Shown here: in pieces, positions 17,447-26,684 of the stretch
Layout: every line of letters starts with the position of its first letter
Numbering within the stretch: the stretch's first letter is position 1
DNA from: an uncultured Ardenticatenia bacterium
GTDB taxonomy: Bacteria > Chloroflexota > Anaerolineae > 4572-78 > NAK82
Reading direction: 5' to 3'
NCBI GenBank assembly: GCA_937127125.1
Contig: CAKZLO010000003.1
Span: 62,001 to 126,000 of the forward strand
Length of the DNA: 64,000 nucleotides
Made by a program: the position numbers and the translations under genes
Notes under the pieces: generated by a model
Told to the model about the DNA's origin: nothing
Database searches by the model: none
What the model saw: only the letters and a program-made list of their open reading frames with translations

Positions 17447-17595
17447 TTCTGACAGGAAGATACCCTAGCTGGGCGATGTGATCATATGGTGAACGCTGGG
17501 CGACTCCAAGTGCCCGGAGCTCCGATCGATGTTAGCAATCTACCCCTGGTTCTCAAACCAGCAAAGACCTATTAGATCACTCACCCCTACACTTT

Positions 17596-17625
17596 TTGGT
17601 ATGCTCTCCTACATAGCGGTATAAT
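17596..17625 (+). promoter_or_regulatory. Sigma-70-like promoter of the cobalamin-subunit gene
   Basis: TTGGTA (17596-17601), 18-base spacer, TATAAT (17620-17625). The predicted transcription start is near 17632, immediately before ATG 17633, so the message would be leaderless. It gives the B12 subunit and meaB their own promoter, downstream of the signalling genes. Confidence 0.65.
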
Positions 17626-17632
17626 GATATTT

Positions 17633-18043
17633 ATGAACCAATCCCATGCTTCGCCCCCTATCCGAGTGTTGATTGCTAAACTCGGTCTGGATGGCCATGA
17701 TCGTGGCGCCCTAGTGGTAGCGCGCGCGCTACGTGATGCCGGCATGGAGGTGATCTACACCGGCCTGCGCCAAACGCCCGAAATGGTTGCCGACGCGGCA
17801 CTGCAAGAAGATGTAGATGTAGTGGGCCTTTCCATATTGAGTGGTGCCCATCTGGTGTTGCTGCCACGTACGGTGGATCTACTGCGCAAGTATGGGTTGG
17901 GTGACGTTTTAGTCATTGCTGGAGGAATCATACCAGATGAGGATGTGCCGGTGTTGAGGGAGCGTGGCGTGCACGCTGTATTCGGTCCCGGTTCTTCCAC
18001 CCAAGAAATCGTGAATTTTATCCGTGAGCACGTCAGGAAATAG
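17633..18043 (+). CDS. mcmA2: Methylmalonyl-CoA mutase, cobalamin-binding subunit
   Basis: 136 aa B12-binding domain that supplies adenosylcobalamin to the mutase. It has the LDGHDRG (DxHxxG) base-off histidine motif, GLSILSGAH and AGGIIP segments of this family. ATG 17633 is chosen over ATG 17624 because the latter lies inside the -10 box TATAAT; 17633 then starts at or next to the predicted transcript 5' end. It lies 4.4 kb from its catalytic partner, with the two-component genes between. It overlaps meaB by 20 bases. Confidence 0.93.
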   Translation: MNQSHASPPIRVLIAKLGLDGHDRGALVVARALRDAGMEVIYTGLRQTPEMVADAALQEDVDVVGLSILSGAHLVLLPRTVDLLRKYGLGDVLVIAGGIIPDEDVPVLRERGVHAVFGPGSSTQEIVNFIREHVRK

Positions 18044-19070
18044 ACCGGTGGAGCTGGTACAAGCGGCAATAGCGGGTGATCGGCGCGCCATAGCAAGGTT
18101 GATCACTCTGATAGAGAGTGAAATCAAAGAAGCGCCCGCCATTCTGGCAGAGATCTACCCCTATACTGGTCGCGCCTATGTAATTGGCATCACTGGTGCA
18201 CCTGGTAGTGGAAAGAGCACTCTGGTTAATCAACTGGCGAAAAGCTACTGCGATCTCGGACGCCGCGTAGGGGTCATAGCAGTAGATGCTACCAGCCCCT
18301 TCTCCGGGGGAGCCATCTTGGGCGATCGCGTACGCATGCGCGATTTAGGCCAATATCCCGGTGTGTTTGTGCGTAGTATGGCTAGCCGTGGTAACTTGGG
18401 AGGATTAGCGCGCACGACCCCAGCTGTTGTCAAAGTGCTCGATGCCGCCGGCTATGATCTCATATTGGTGGAGACAGTGGGCACTGGGCAGCTAGAAGTT
18501 GAAATCGCTCGTACAGCCCATACTGTGCTTGTAGTCGAGATGCCTGGCACTGGCGACGAGATTCAATCCATCAAAGCGGGCGTTCTGGAGATCGCGGATG
18601 TGGTAGTGGTTAATAAATCTGATCGAGATGGTGCAGAACGTACAGCAGCGATTCTGGAAGCTATGCTAAGTACGAGAGAGAGGTGGGCAGGCTCAGGGCT
18701 GGTATATTCCGATCACTCGGGAGCTTTGTTACCACGATTGGCAAAGTACTTAGGGGGCGAGAAAAGCTCGATGACAGAAGAGACCAGCTGGCGGCCGCGC
18801 GTGGTGCGCACAGTTGCCACCCGTGGTGAGGGCATTGCTGATCTGCTATGCGCCATTGAACAACATCGCCAGCATTTGCTGACCACACGTGAATGGGAAG
18901 AGCGCAATCGCTTGCGACTGCTGAGCGAGATCGAACAGGTGCTGCGCCGCCGCTTGATGGAAAGATTGCTTCACCAGGTTGAACTGGATCACCTGGCTGA
19001 AGTGGTTAACAGTGTACTAGCACGGCGTCTTGATCCGTATGCGGCGGCCGAACAATTGCTCTGTGGATAG
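18024..19070 (+). CDS. meaB: MeaB/ArgK-family G-protein chaperone of methylmalonyl-CoA mutase
   Basis: 348 aa SIMIBI-class GTPase that gates cofactor loading and protects the mutase. Walker A is GAPGSGKST (58-66); [22 protein letters not shown] and [11 protein letters not shown] are classic MeaB segments; NKSD is the guanine-specificity motif. The switch region reads [10 protein letters not shown] where the usual form is VETVGVGQSE, a small deviation. The GTG start at 18024 lies inside the end of the B12-subunit gene, implying translational coupling. Confidence 0.94.
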   Translation: MSTSGNRPVELVQAAIAGDRRAIARLITLIESEIKEAPAILAEIYPYTGRAYVIGITGAPGSGKSTLVNQLAKSYCDLGRRVGVIAVDATSPFSGGAILGDRVRMRDLGQYPGVFVRSMASRGNLGGLARTTPAVVKVLDAAGYDLILVETVGTGQLEVEIARTAHTVLVVEMPGTGDEIQSIKAGVLEIADVVVVNKSDRDGAERTAAILEAMLSTRERWAGSGLVYSDHSGALLPRLAKYLGGEKSSMTEETSWRPRVVRTVATRGEGIADLLCAIEQHRQHLLTTREWEERNRLRLLSEIEQVLRRRLMERLLHQVELDHLAEVVNSVLARRLDPYAAAEQLLCG

Positions 19071-19105
19071 AGTTCTCCATTTGATTCATCTGTCGGAGGT
19101 GGTAC

Positions 19106-20122
19106 GTGTCAATCCATAATCGACCCCACTCAATATGTGGCCCTATGTATGGAGAGCTCGCCTTGATAAGCGGTACTGCCAACCGTCCTTTGGCTGAGGC
19201 AATTGCTCGCGAGCTGGAGGTCCAGCTGATCGGCGCGGACGTTTTTAAGTTTGCCAACAGTAACATCTTTTGTAGGCTGCACTGCAGCGTGCGTAGCAAG
19301 GATGTGTTCATCATCCAACCCACTTGCGTGACGGAACACGAGGACGGGACCGTCGCCTCGGTGAACGACAACCTGATGGAGCTGCTCATCATGCTGGACA
19401 CCGTGCGGCGCGATTCAGCAGGACGTATCACAGCTGTAGTGCCCTATTACGGCTATGGACGCACAGACAAGAAGGATCAGCCACGTGTCCCGATCACTGC
19501 CCGTTTAGTGGCAGACCTTATCTCAGTGGCAGGTGCGGATCGTCTGCTCACAGTGGACCTGCATGCCGGCCAGATCCAGGGCTTTTTTACCATTCCAGTG
19601 GACGAATTGACCGCCTTCTATGCACTGAGCAGATACTTTCGGGAAAAAAACATCCCCGATGCAGTAGTGGTGGCTCCAGATATTGGTGGTACCAAACATG
19701 CGCGCAATTTTGCCGAGGCGTTACGCGTCCCACTGGCCGTCATTGAGAAACGACGTGTACAGCGACCCGATGGCAGCATTGCGAAAGCGCTCAACGTGAT
19801 CGGTGAAGTGGAAGGCAAAAACGTGCTGCTGTTTGACGATGAGATTGACACAGGGGGCACTGTTGCGCAGGCGATCGTGTTCCTACAGTCGGCAGGTGCA
19901 CAGCGAGTGTTTGTTGGGGTTACACATCCTGTCTTTTCTGACCCGGCGATAGAGCGCTTAAGCGGGTTGCCCATTGAAGAGATCGTAGTCACGGACACTA
20001 TCCCTTTGTCTCCACGCAAGCGCTTGCCCAACATTACGGTACTTTCTATGGCCAATCTGCTGGCTGAGGTGATTCGCCGAATTCACGAAGGTCGTTCAGT
20101 GGGAGCACTGTTTGGAGAGTAA
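19106..20122 (+). CDS. prs: Ribose-phosphate pyrophosphokinase (PRPP synthetase)
   Basis: 338 aa. Makes PRPP from ribose-5-P and ATP for nucleotide, His and Trp synthesis. Motifs: FANSNIFCRL at the N-terminus, PYYGYGRTDKKDQPRVPITARL (catalytic flexible loop and ATP contacts), TVDLHAGQIQGFF, and the PRPP loop FDDEIDTGGTVAQA (usually VDDMIDTGGT). The GTG start at 19106 has SD GGAGG 6 bases upstream. Six bp separate it from the M50 protease gene. Confidence 0.93.
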   Translation: MSIHNRPHSICGPMYGELALISGTANRPLAEAIARELEVQLIGADVFKFANSNIFCRLHCSVRSKDVFIIQPTCVTEHEDGTVASVNDNLMELLIMLDTVRRDSAGRITAVVPYYGYGRTDKKDQPRVPITARLVADLISVAGADRLLTVDLHAGQIQGFFTIPVDELTAFYALSRYFREKNIPDAVVVAPDIGGTKHARNFAEALRVPLAVIEKRRVQRPDGSIAKALNVIGEVEGKNVLLFDDEIDTGGTVAQAIVFLQSAGAQRVFVGVTHPVFSDPAIERLSGLPIEEIVVTDTIPLSPRKRLPNITVLSMANLLAEVIRRIHEGRSVGALFGE

Positions 20123-20127
20123 GTATT

Positions 20128-21270
20128 ATGGGTTGGAGGCTTTGGGGTGGTCCAGCGCAGCTGGATGAAAACGTGATGCTGGATGGGGAAATTGTCGGTC
20201 GTTTGCGCGAGGAAGCGAGCGGCATATTTGATGTGGAGGAAGTACGTGTGCCGCGCCGGGCGCAGCAAGGTGCAGTGGTTTTCTTAGGGCGTCTGCGCTT
20301 GGGCGATCCGGAACTAGCCTATGATACAATAGCAAACCGTTGGGCACGCTTGGGTTACACTCCAATGCTGCGTGCAACGCGCAATGGTCACGAACTAATT
20401 GCCGTGCCGGGTCTGTCACGTCCGCGTCCTTCTAATCCGTGGATTAATGCTGTATTGTTCATTATGACCGTTCTCTCAGTCGTGTTTATCGGAGCATTGA
20501 ATGAGGGGATAGATTTGCGCAGTAACCCGGCTGGTATCGTGGCCGGACTCCCCTTTGCCGCGACCCTGCTGTTCATATTGGGCGCCCACGAGTTCGGTCA
20601 CTATTTCGTGGCACGACATCACCAGGTGGCAGTAACTTTGCCTTATTTCATCCCTATGCCTCTTAGCCTCGTGGGAACATTTGGCGCCTTCATTCAACTG
20701 CGCTCACCGGTGCGTAACCGTAGGCAGCTGCTTGACGTAGGTGTAGCTGGTCCGTTGTCAGGCTTAATTGTGGCTCTGCCGCTGTTGATTTATGGGCTTT
20801 CCATCTCCCAGGTGCGCCCGTTGCCGCCTCAAGGTGGTTACGTTATGGAGGGCAATTCATTGCTCTACCTAGGTGTTAAGTACCTGGTTCACGGCGAGAT
20901 ACTACCTAGTGGTGGCCGTGATGTGATGTTGCACCCCATCGCCTTTGCAGCATGGTTTGGTATTCTGGTAACCGCTTTCAACCTGTTTCCTATTGGCCAG
21001 CTGGATGGTGGCCACGTGCTGTTTGCCTTGTTTGGTGATCGGGCACGTAATGTGGGTTTGGTATTAATCGGTGCCCTTTTCTTGATGGGTCTTCTCCTAT
21101 GGGAAGGCTGGATAGCCTGGGCACTTTTGGTTTTCTTGTTGGGTGCAGGCCACCCGCCGCCCCTCAACGATATCACCCCGTTGGATACACGGCGCAAGGT
21201 GCTTGGAGCTTTTGTGTTGCTTGTTTTCGCCCTAGTTTTCGTTCCTGTGCCGCTAAGAGTTGTGATGTGA
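20128..21270 (+). CDS. Site-2-type membrane zinc metalloprotease (peptidase M50)
   Basis: 380 aa with about six to seven membrane segments. The zinc site HEFGH (H154) lies in the second hydrophobic segment region and the third ligand is in NLFPIGQLDGGH. No PDZ domain is seen, unlike RseP. A soluble 90-residue N-terminal part precedes the first membrane segment. Likely cleaves within the membrane, for example anti-sigma factors or signal peptides; the substrate is unknown. It overlaps the start of maf by 4 bases. Confidence 0.9.
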   Translation: MGWRLWGGPAQLDENVMLDGEIVGRLREEASGIFDVEEVRVPRRAQQGAVVFLGRLRLGDPELAYDTIANRWARLGYTPMLRATRNGHELIAVPGLSRPRPSNPWINAVLFIMTVLSVVFIGALNEGIDLRSNPAGIVAGLPFAATLLFILGAHEFGHYFVARHHQVAVTLPYFIPMPLSLVGTFGAFIQLRSPVRNRRQLLDVGVAGPLSGLIVALPLLIYGLSISQVRPLPPQGGYVMEGNSLLYLGVKYLVHGEILPSGGRDVMLHPIAFAAWFGILVTAFNLFPIGQLDGGHVLFALFGDRARNVGLVLIGALFLMGLLLWEGWIAWALLVFLLGAGHPPPLNDITPLDTRRKVLGAFVLLVFALVFVPVPLRVVM

Positions 21271-21962
21271 GCTCCCCGATCCGACCTTTGGTGCTGGCAT
21301 CCGCTTCTGAACGTCGCCGAGAGCTGTTGGCCCTTCTCGGCTTGCCATTTGTGGTCTGGCCAGTTGAGATAGATGAAACAGCACGGCCAGGCGAATCAGC
21401 GCTCCATCTGGTCGCACGCCTGGGGGCAACCAAAGCAGCTATCGCACGGCAACATTTACTTCGCTCCAGTGCAGCAAGCTCCTATAGCTTGGTAATAGGC
21501 GCCGACACAGTTGTGGCATTGCCAGATCGGATGTTGGGCAAGCCACGCGACGAGGAGGAAGCAACTTCTATGCTGCGTCAACTGCGTGGCAGAGCGCACA
21601 ACGTCCATAGTGCTGTCGCAATCGTGGAGATTGCCAGTGGACGTGCTGTTATTCACATCGATACCTCGCGTGTCTGGATGCGTCAATACAGTGATGCCGA
21701 GATCGCCGCTTATGTCGCTACCGGGGATCCTCTGGACAAGGCAGGCGCTTACGCTATTCAGCACTCCGGTTTTCATCCTGTCGAGCGCCTGGAAGGATGT
21801 TTCAGTGGTGTGATGGGTCTACCGCTGGCTACGTTGGCACGAGCGCTGACCCATTTTGGTGTCCATCTGGACATTGAGACTAATGTGGCAAGTGCCTGCC
21901 GAGCACGGACAGGATACCCGTGCTGCCTGAACGGTGCTCAGCTCTCCGGAGGGGGAAGATAG
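21267..21962 (+). CDS. maf: Maf-family nucleotide pyrophosphatase
   Basis: 231 aa. Hydrolyses non-canonical or methylated NTPs (dTTP/UTP-type Maf) to monophosphates. Motifs: LVLASASERRRELL, VEIDETARPGES, VIGADTVVALPDRMLGKPRDEEEA, YVATGDPLDKAGAYAIQ and GVMGLPLATL. GTG 21267, overlapping the M50 stop as ATGTGAG, is chosen; the longer ORF is an out-of-frame shadow of the protease gene. About 30 residues beyond the usual Maf end form a Cys-containing tail that overlaps the end of manA on the other strand by 25 bp. Confidence 0.9.
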   Translation: MSSPIRPLVLASASERRRELLALLGLPFVVWPVEIDETARPGESALHLVARLGATKAAIARQHLLRSSAASSYSLVIGADTVVALPDRMLGKPRDEEEATSMLRQLRGRAHNVHSAVAIVEIASGRAVIHIDTSRVWMRQYSDAEIAAYVATGDPLDKAGAYAIQHSGFHPVERLEGCFSGVMGLPLATLARALTHFGVHLDIETNVASACRARTGYPCCLNGAQLSGGGR

Positions 21963-23002
21963 ACGCGCAGCAGAACGGTTGGCGACCGCACTGCACGGAG
22001 AGTGAAACGGCAGGGCGCCGCCGGCACCAGACAATAGCGTACAGCTGGTAGAGAAATGCTACCAGCTGACCATTCTAACTGAGCTTCTCCAATAATACAT
22101 CCCCATATCTCAAATGTATCGCCATTGGTCTCTCCGCGCCAAGCACTATGCGCTGTCAGAGTTACTTTCTCCACCACAAAGTATCGACAGTGGGCAACGG
22201 ATTGCCGCAATACGCCGTCGCGATCTTCCAGAATCTGCTGCGGGAGCACGCCTGGCTCGATGTTTTGAAAGTCCAGCACATCCAGAGCCTTATCCAAGTG
22301 AAGAGGACGCGGACGGCCATCCGCACCAACCCGTCCCCAGTCATACACGCGATAAGTGGTATCCGAGTTTTGCAGCACCTCATTGATAATGAGTCCCTCC
22401 AGAGCGGCATGTACTGTACCGGGAGTTATGAGGACGGCATCGCCTGTTTTGACCGGCAGTGAGTGGAGCACTTCCTCAACGCGATGCTCAGCTACCGCCC
22501 GACGGAAGGTTTCTTCCGTCACGCCACGCCGCAACCCTAGGACGATACGTGCACCGGGTTCGGCGTGCAACACGTACCACATCTCCATCTTACCCAGATC
22601 GCCATTTTCGTGCTCTATTGCATACTCGTCCGGCGGATGCACCTGCACAGAAAGGCGCTTTTCAGCATCCAACAGTTTGACCAGCAGAGGAAAGCGGCCC
22701 CGCTGAAGAGCCCAGTTAGCGCGCCGCCCCACAAGCTCCACACCATATATTGCGAGCACTTCAGGCAACGTACGACCCCGCAACGGCCCGGTGTCAACCG
22801 TTGTGGAGGCAGTAGGATGTGCAGAGATTTCCCAGCTCTCCGCAGTGGGTCCTGGTGGCAGCGGCCGGCCATATAATCGCTCCAGGTTCCGTCCTCCCCA
22901 GATGTAATCACGTAACACTGGAGTGAAGGTCAGCGGGTAAAGAGTGGGGCATCCGTCACGTTGTGCTGCATTGTGTACATCCGACAGCGCTTCTCCGGTC
23001 AT
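21938..23002 (-). CDS. manA: Mannose-6-phosphate isomerase, class I
   Basis: 354 aa cupin enzyme interconverting mannose-6-P and fructose-6-P, feeding GDP-mannose for glycans. Zinc ligands appear in LSVQVHPPDEYA (Gln/His), KMEMWYVL (Glu) and PGTVHAALEG (His); VLQNSDTTYRVYDWGR is characteristic of the bacterial class I short form. It lies 52 bp downstream of the membrane phosphatase gene, probably in the same transcript. Its 3' end overlaps maf convergently. Confidence 0.93.
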   Translation of the reverse strand: MTGEALSDVHNAAQRDGCPTLYPLTFTPVLRDYIWGGRNLERLYGRPLPPGPTAESWEISAHPTASTTVDTGPLRGRTLPEVLAIYGVELVGRRANWALQRGRFPLLVKLLDAEKRLSVQVHPPDEYAIEHENGDLGKMEMWYVLHAEPGARIVLGLRRGVTEETFRRAVAEHRVEEVLHSLPVKTGDAVLITPGTVHAALEGLIINEVLQNSDTTYRVYDWGRVGADGRPRPLHLDKALDVLDFQNIEPGVLPQQILEDRDGVLRQSVAHCRYFVVEKVTLTAHSAWRGETNGDTFEIWGCIIGEAQLEWSAGSISLPAVRYCLVPAAPCRFTLRAVRSPTVLLRVYLPPPES

Positions 23003-23054
23003 CCTACGTGCTCCCCCCCCAATCTGCTAGGTCAAAAGAGATGCCTCTGAGCCA

Positions 23055-24815
23055 TTACCGGCGCAGGTTGGCAATCGGATCCCATGCTCTCGCGCGACCA
23101 CTTATTTGCACCTTGCGCCTTTCATTGAGCCAAATGATCGCCCCCAAGAGCCAAGGCAAAGGAAGCGACGCAACCGCCAAAAACGTCATATGACGAAGTG
23201 ACAGTGCTTGCCATGCAAGCATAAATGGGTCAGGTAAATACCAGGTAACCCACGCGCCGTGCTGCCAGTAAGCCACCAGAGCTGGCAGGGAGGCAAGGTA
23301 ACAAACCAACAAAGCGTAGTCGCAGGTAGTGGTCACCACTGTCTGCCAGCGTGAAGGTGGATTGGAAAGGAACCCGAGCAATATGGCAAGACCGCCAACC
23401 ATCAGCCCGATCAATGCATCGCGCACCAATGGCATACTGAAATAGTCAGACACGCCAGAGAGAATGTTGAATGAGAAATCTTGGCCGCCCAATCCGTAGA
23501 GCGCATAGAGCACTGCCATTGTTGCTATGGCTGCGAAGAGGATCAGAGCCAGACGCGTGGGACGCCTGATTGAGAAAAACAGCAGGGGAACAACAGCACC
23601 AAGAGCGAAGACAAGCAGCCTTGGCCATCGTTCCGCCCTGATACGTGCATTCTTGGCTGAGGCGATAAAGCTGGTTGCTTCATCAGCCACCAGTTGTGCT
23701 GCCGCGATGGCGCCAGGATTGTTGCTGCGCCGAAATGACTGTGTTGCAGTATGCAGATCTTGCTGCAGCAACTCTCGAGCTGGCGAATATTGCAGTATGC
23801 GTATGTAAGCCTCAGCCAGAGACACTTTTTGTCTGGCCAGGAGCAGCCAACAACGCGTCAGTGCATCGCCCTGGAGTTCCATCATATCCAACAACGGCCG
23901 GCCCCCTGACATCACGGGTAGACGTATGCCCAGCAGTGCTGACAGCGTAGGGGCAATGTCACTCAAGCGCACAGGGCTGTATTCACCTGCCACTATACCC
24001 TGTCCCACCATCACCAGCGGTAAGGTGGGTGGATCGCTCAGACCCCCAGCCGGTCTTCCGTCGGATAGCAAGCTGCTGTCTGACGTCAGCACCAATACTG
24101 ACTCTGCCAGGATCATCTGACGTACAATCTGACGCACATAGCTATCCACCTGTCGCAACGCTGCGCGATATGCCTGCCCCGTGGTGCCGTGTTGTTGGCC
24201 AACAGAGTCTGGCAAGCCAAGATGAACGATAATGAGGTGGTAACTTTGCTCTGCAATGAACCCTAGTGCTGCTTCCACTACTTGTGCATCGGCTTCCCCT
24301 TGGCCACTCTGGGTAAAGTATGTGGCATCCAGAACTGCAGACACGAAGGTGGAAGCACGATTTCCGGAAGCGGCCACAGCGATGCGCAGATCAGCCTCCT
24401 TTGCGGCAGCCAAAATATTGTCCGTTTTCAGGACTGAAGTGTTCCCCACGTCGGATGGGAGCAAAGGGGCACGATTAGTCTCGCTCTCTGCGCCAGTGAG
24501 AAGCGCAGCCCACACGGATGGCCAATAGCTAGGAGGGCGCATTTGCACTGGTGCTGACGCGCCGACGCTGGCCAGACTCTGCCAAGTTGGCATGTCCTGT
24601 ACCACTGTCTCTCGGTAACTCAACCCGCTCACCACCACCATAACCACCCGCTTTGTGAGACCGGGTAGTTGTTCTCCGGGCGTGATAGATACACTTGCCA
24701 AGGGCGAGGCATATGCATGCACAGAGCGTTGTAGCAGCTCTGCCCAACGGTACGATACCAGGCCAATCACTGCCAGAAACAGCGAACTAAGAACTACAAA
24801 GCGGAGTCTCCGCAT
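23055..24815 (-). CDS. Membrane-anchored alkaline-phosphatase-superfamily protein
   Basis: 586 aa. An N-terminal signal anchor (residues about 5-25) is followed by a periplasmic domain of the alkaline phosphatase/nucleotide pyrophosphatase type, and then about five membrane helices from residue 395 onward. Recognisable segments are VVMVVVSGLSYRETV, PPSYWPSVWAALLTG (nucleophile region of the fold), IIVHLGLPDSVGQQHG, LVLTSDSSLLSDG and SDIAPTLSALLGI. Several usual metal ligands look substituted: S in VVVSG, and LTSDSS in place of TSDHG. The layout resembles GPI-ethanolamine-phosphate transferase-like proteins. Substrate unknown and catalytic activity uncertain. Confidence 0.75.
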   Translation of the reverse strand: MRRLRFVVLSSLFLAVIGLVSYRWAELLQRSVHAYASPLASVSITPGEQLPGLTKRVVMVVVSGLSYRETVVQDMPTWQSLASVGASAPVQMRPPSYWPSVWAALLTGAESETNRAPLLPSDVGNTSVLKTDNILAAAKEADLRIAVAASGNRASTFVSAVLDATYFTQSGQGEADAQVVEAALGFIAEQSYHLIIVHLGLPDSVGQQHGTTGQAYRAALRQVDSYVRQIVRQMILAESVLVLTSDSSLLSDGRPAGGLSDPPTLPLVMVGQGIVAGEYSPVRLSDIAPTLSALLGIRLPVMSGGRPLLDMMELQGDALTRCWLLLARQKVSLAEAYIRILQYSPARELLQQDLHTATQSFRRSNNPGAIAAAQLVADEATSFIASAKNARIRAERWPRLLVFALGAVVPLLFFSIRRPTRLALILFAAIATMAVLYALYGLGGQDFSFNILSGVSDYFSMPLVRDALIGLMVGGLAILLGFLSNPPSRWQTVVTTTCDYALLVCYLASLPALVAYWQHGAWVTWYLPDPFMLAWQALSLRHMTFLAVASLPLPWLLGAIIWLNERRKVQISGRARAWDPIANLRR

Positions 24816-24877
24816 GGCATGTATACCCTCAAAATGGGTACAGTGAACGCTCCTTGCTTTGCCGAAAACAAAAATCT

Positions 24878-24906
24878 ATTATACTTTCCAGATAGGAGTC
24901 GGGCAA
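24878..24906 (-). promoter_or_regulatory. Promoter for the membrane phosphatase-manA pair
   Basis: Minus strand: TTGCCC (24906-24901), 17-base spacer, TATAAT (24883-24878). The start would lie near 24871, about 55 bases before ATG 24815. Confidence 0.6.
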
Positions 24907-25077
24907 GGATTTCCGACCTCAAGCTACCAGTGTACCGAAGAAGCCTGTATTGCCTTCTTCGTGGCCATCCAAAGGGGGTGCTTGCTCGCACGTTGTCCTT
25001 GTCTCGATTTCGCTGAACGAAACATTTTGGGGCATGGATACTCACCGCCTTTGCGGCGACCAAAGAGTAGGAAAGCG

Positions 25078-25773
25078 ATGATACCGCTACAAGATACTGT
25101 TCCCTCGCGCTCACTGCCAATAGTTAACTGGATGTTGATTGCCCTTAACTTCCTCGTATTTCTCACTATTCTGAGCTTCGGACCGTACGCCGAGCGCACA
25201 GTTTTTTTGCTCGGGGTAGTGCCATTGCGCTTGCTCGTCCATCCTGATTTAGGGCAGGCCGCTACGTTGGTCACATCAATGTTTCTCCACGGTGGCTGGG
25301 CACACCTCTTCAGCAATATGCTGGCGCTCTACATTTTTGGCGACAATGTGGAAGATCGCATGGGATCTTTGCGCTATCTTGCTTTCTACCTGATTTGTGG
25401 CATTGCAGCAGCGCTAACCCATGTATTCTTCAACTCTACGTCGCGCATTCCGACCATCGGTGCCAGTGGTGCCATTAGTGGCGTGTTAGGTGCCTATTTA
25501 GTCTTGTTTCCACGGGCACGCGTTATCACGCTGCTGCCGTGGTTCTTCCTGCCTTGGCTTGTGGAGGTCCCGGCAGTGACCTATGTGGGTATCTGGCTCG
25601 CGTCTCAGCTGTTTAACGGGGTCCTTGCAGTTGTAACGGGTGCACAAGCTTTCGGGGGTGTAGCCTGGTGGGCGCACATCGGCGGTTTTTGCGCCGGCTT
25701 TGTGTTAGTTTACTTATTTGCTTCGCGGCGTCCCGCGCGCCGTGCTTACCTGGACGAGTATTTCCCATGGTAA
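25078..25773 (+). CDS. Rhomboid-family intramembrane serine protease
   Basis: 231 aa with six membrane helices. The catalytic dyad is Ser130 in GASGAISG and His200 in WWAHIGGF; HGGWAHLFSNM is the conserved loop after the first helix. ATG 25078 is chosen with SD AGGAAA; the longer ORF upstream covers non-conserved sequence. It lies 45 bp before the Clp-fold protease gene, forming a three-gene set. Confidence 0.92.
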   Translation: MIPLQDTVPSRSLPIVNWMLIALNFLVFLTILSFGPYAERTVFLLGVVPLRLLVHPDLGQAATLVTSMFLHGGWAHLFSNMLALYIFGDNVEDRMGSLRYLAFYLICGIAAALTHVFFNSTSRIPTIGASGAISGVLGAYLVLFPRARVITLLPWFFLPWLVEVPAVTYVGIWLASQLFNGVLAVVTGAQAFGGVAWWAHIGGFCAGFVLVYLFASRRPARRAYLDEYFPW

Positions 25774-25818
25774 AGTCGCTCAACCAATATGGAGTTCTCT
25801 GGCACAAGGAGGGATGCG

Positions 25819-26658
25819 ATGGATTTCCTCTCTTTGCTCTGGGTTTTCCTTATCATTTCGTCGCTACAGCCGATCATTCGCCAGAAGATGCTGGAGATGG
25901 AACGATTGCGCGCGCTGAGTCGCCTGGAGCGAGAACGTCGCAGCCGCGTGATTGCGCTCATCCATCGACAGGAGACAATGAGCTTCTTGGGCTTTCCACT
26001 GATGCGCTATATCGATATCAACGATTCCGAGCAAGTGCTGCGCGCTATCAAGATGACCGATCCAGACGTTCCTATTGACCTGATCGTGCACACGCCAGGT
26101 GGACTCGTCTTAGCTGCTGAGCAGATTGCTTATGCCTTGCAAAGACATCAAGCCAAAGTCACCGTCTTCGTGCCCCATTATGCCATGTCTGGTGGCACGT
26201 TAATTGCCTTGGCAGCGGATGAGATCGTTATGGACGAAAACGCGGTGTTGGGACCCGTAGACCCACAACTGGGCCAGCAACCAGCTGCTTCTATCTTGAG
26301 AGTGCTGGAGCGAAAACCCATTGCCGAGATTGAAGATGAGACGTTGATCATGGCTGACATTGCCGAGAAGGCCATTCGGCAGGTGAAAAACACTGTTTCG
26401 CGCTTGTTGCGTGAAAAAATGGATGCAGAACAAGCAGAAAAGGTCGCCGCAACGCTGACGACAGGCGTCTTCACTCACGACTACCCTATTACAGTTCAGG
26501 AAGCACGTGACTTGGGCCTGCCGGTGAGCACGGACATGCCCAGTCTAGTCTATCAGATTATGACATTGTACCCGCAGACTGCCCAACGGCGCCCCTCGGT
26601 CGAGTACATCCCCACGCCACGCACACGGGAAGGCAATCACTCAGCATTCCGCGGTTGA
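25819..26658 (+). CDS. Clp-fold membrane serine protease (SDH/SppA-like)
   Basis: 279 aa. A short N-terminal membrane segment (LSLLWVFLIISSL) leads into a ClpP/crotonase fold domain. DLIVHTPGGLVLAAEQIA gives the oxyanion strand and HYAMSGGTLIALAADEIVMDENAVLGPVDPQ holds the nucleophile Ser in MSGG, with the Lys/His partner not assigned. This matches the 'serine dehydrogenase proteinase' group of SppA-like enzymes. ATG 25819 has a strong SD (AAGGAGG) and is preferred over 25789. Probable role: membrane protein or signal-peptide turnover. Confidence 0.85.
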   Translation: MDFLSLLWVFLIISSLQPIIRQKMLEMERLRALSRLERERRSRVIALIHRQETMSFLGFPLMRYIDINDSEQVLRAIKMTDPDVPIDLIVHTPGGLVLAAEQIAYALQRHQAKVTVFVPHYAMSGGTLIALAADEIVMDENAVLGPVDPQLGQQPAASILRVLERKPIAEIEDETLIMADIAEKAIRQVKNTVSRLLREKMDAEQAEKVAATLTTGVFTHDYPITVQEARDLGLPVSTDMPSLVYQIMTLYPQTAQRRPSVEYIPTPRTREGNHSAFRG

Positions 26659-26684
26659 TCTAAAAGGAGGCCCGAGAGGAGATT

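Noticed and set aside
21099-21266. Upstream extension of the maf ORF
   Set aside because: It is the protease gene read in another frame; the GTG at 21267 fits the family start.
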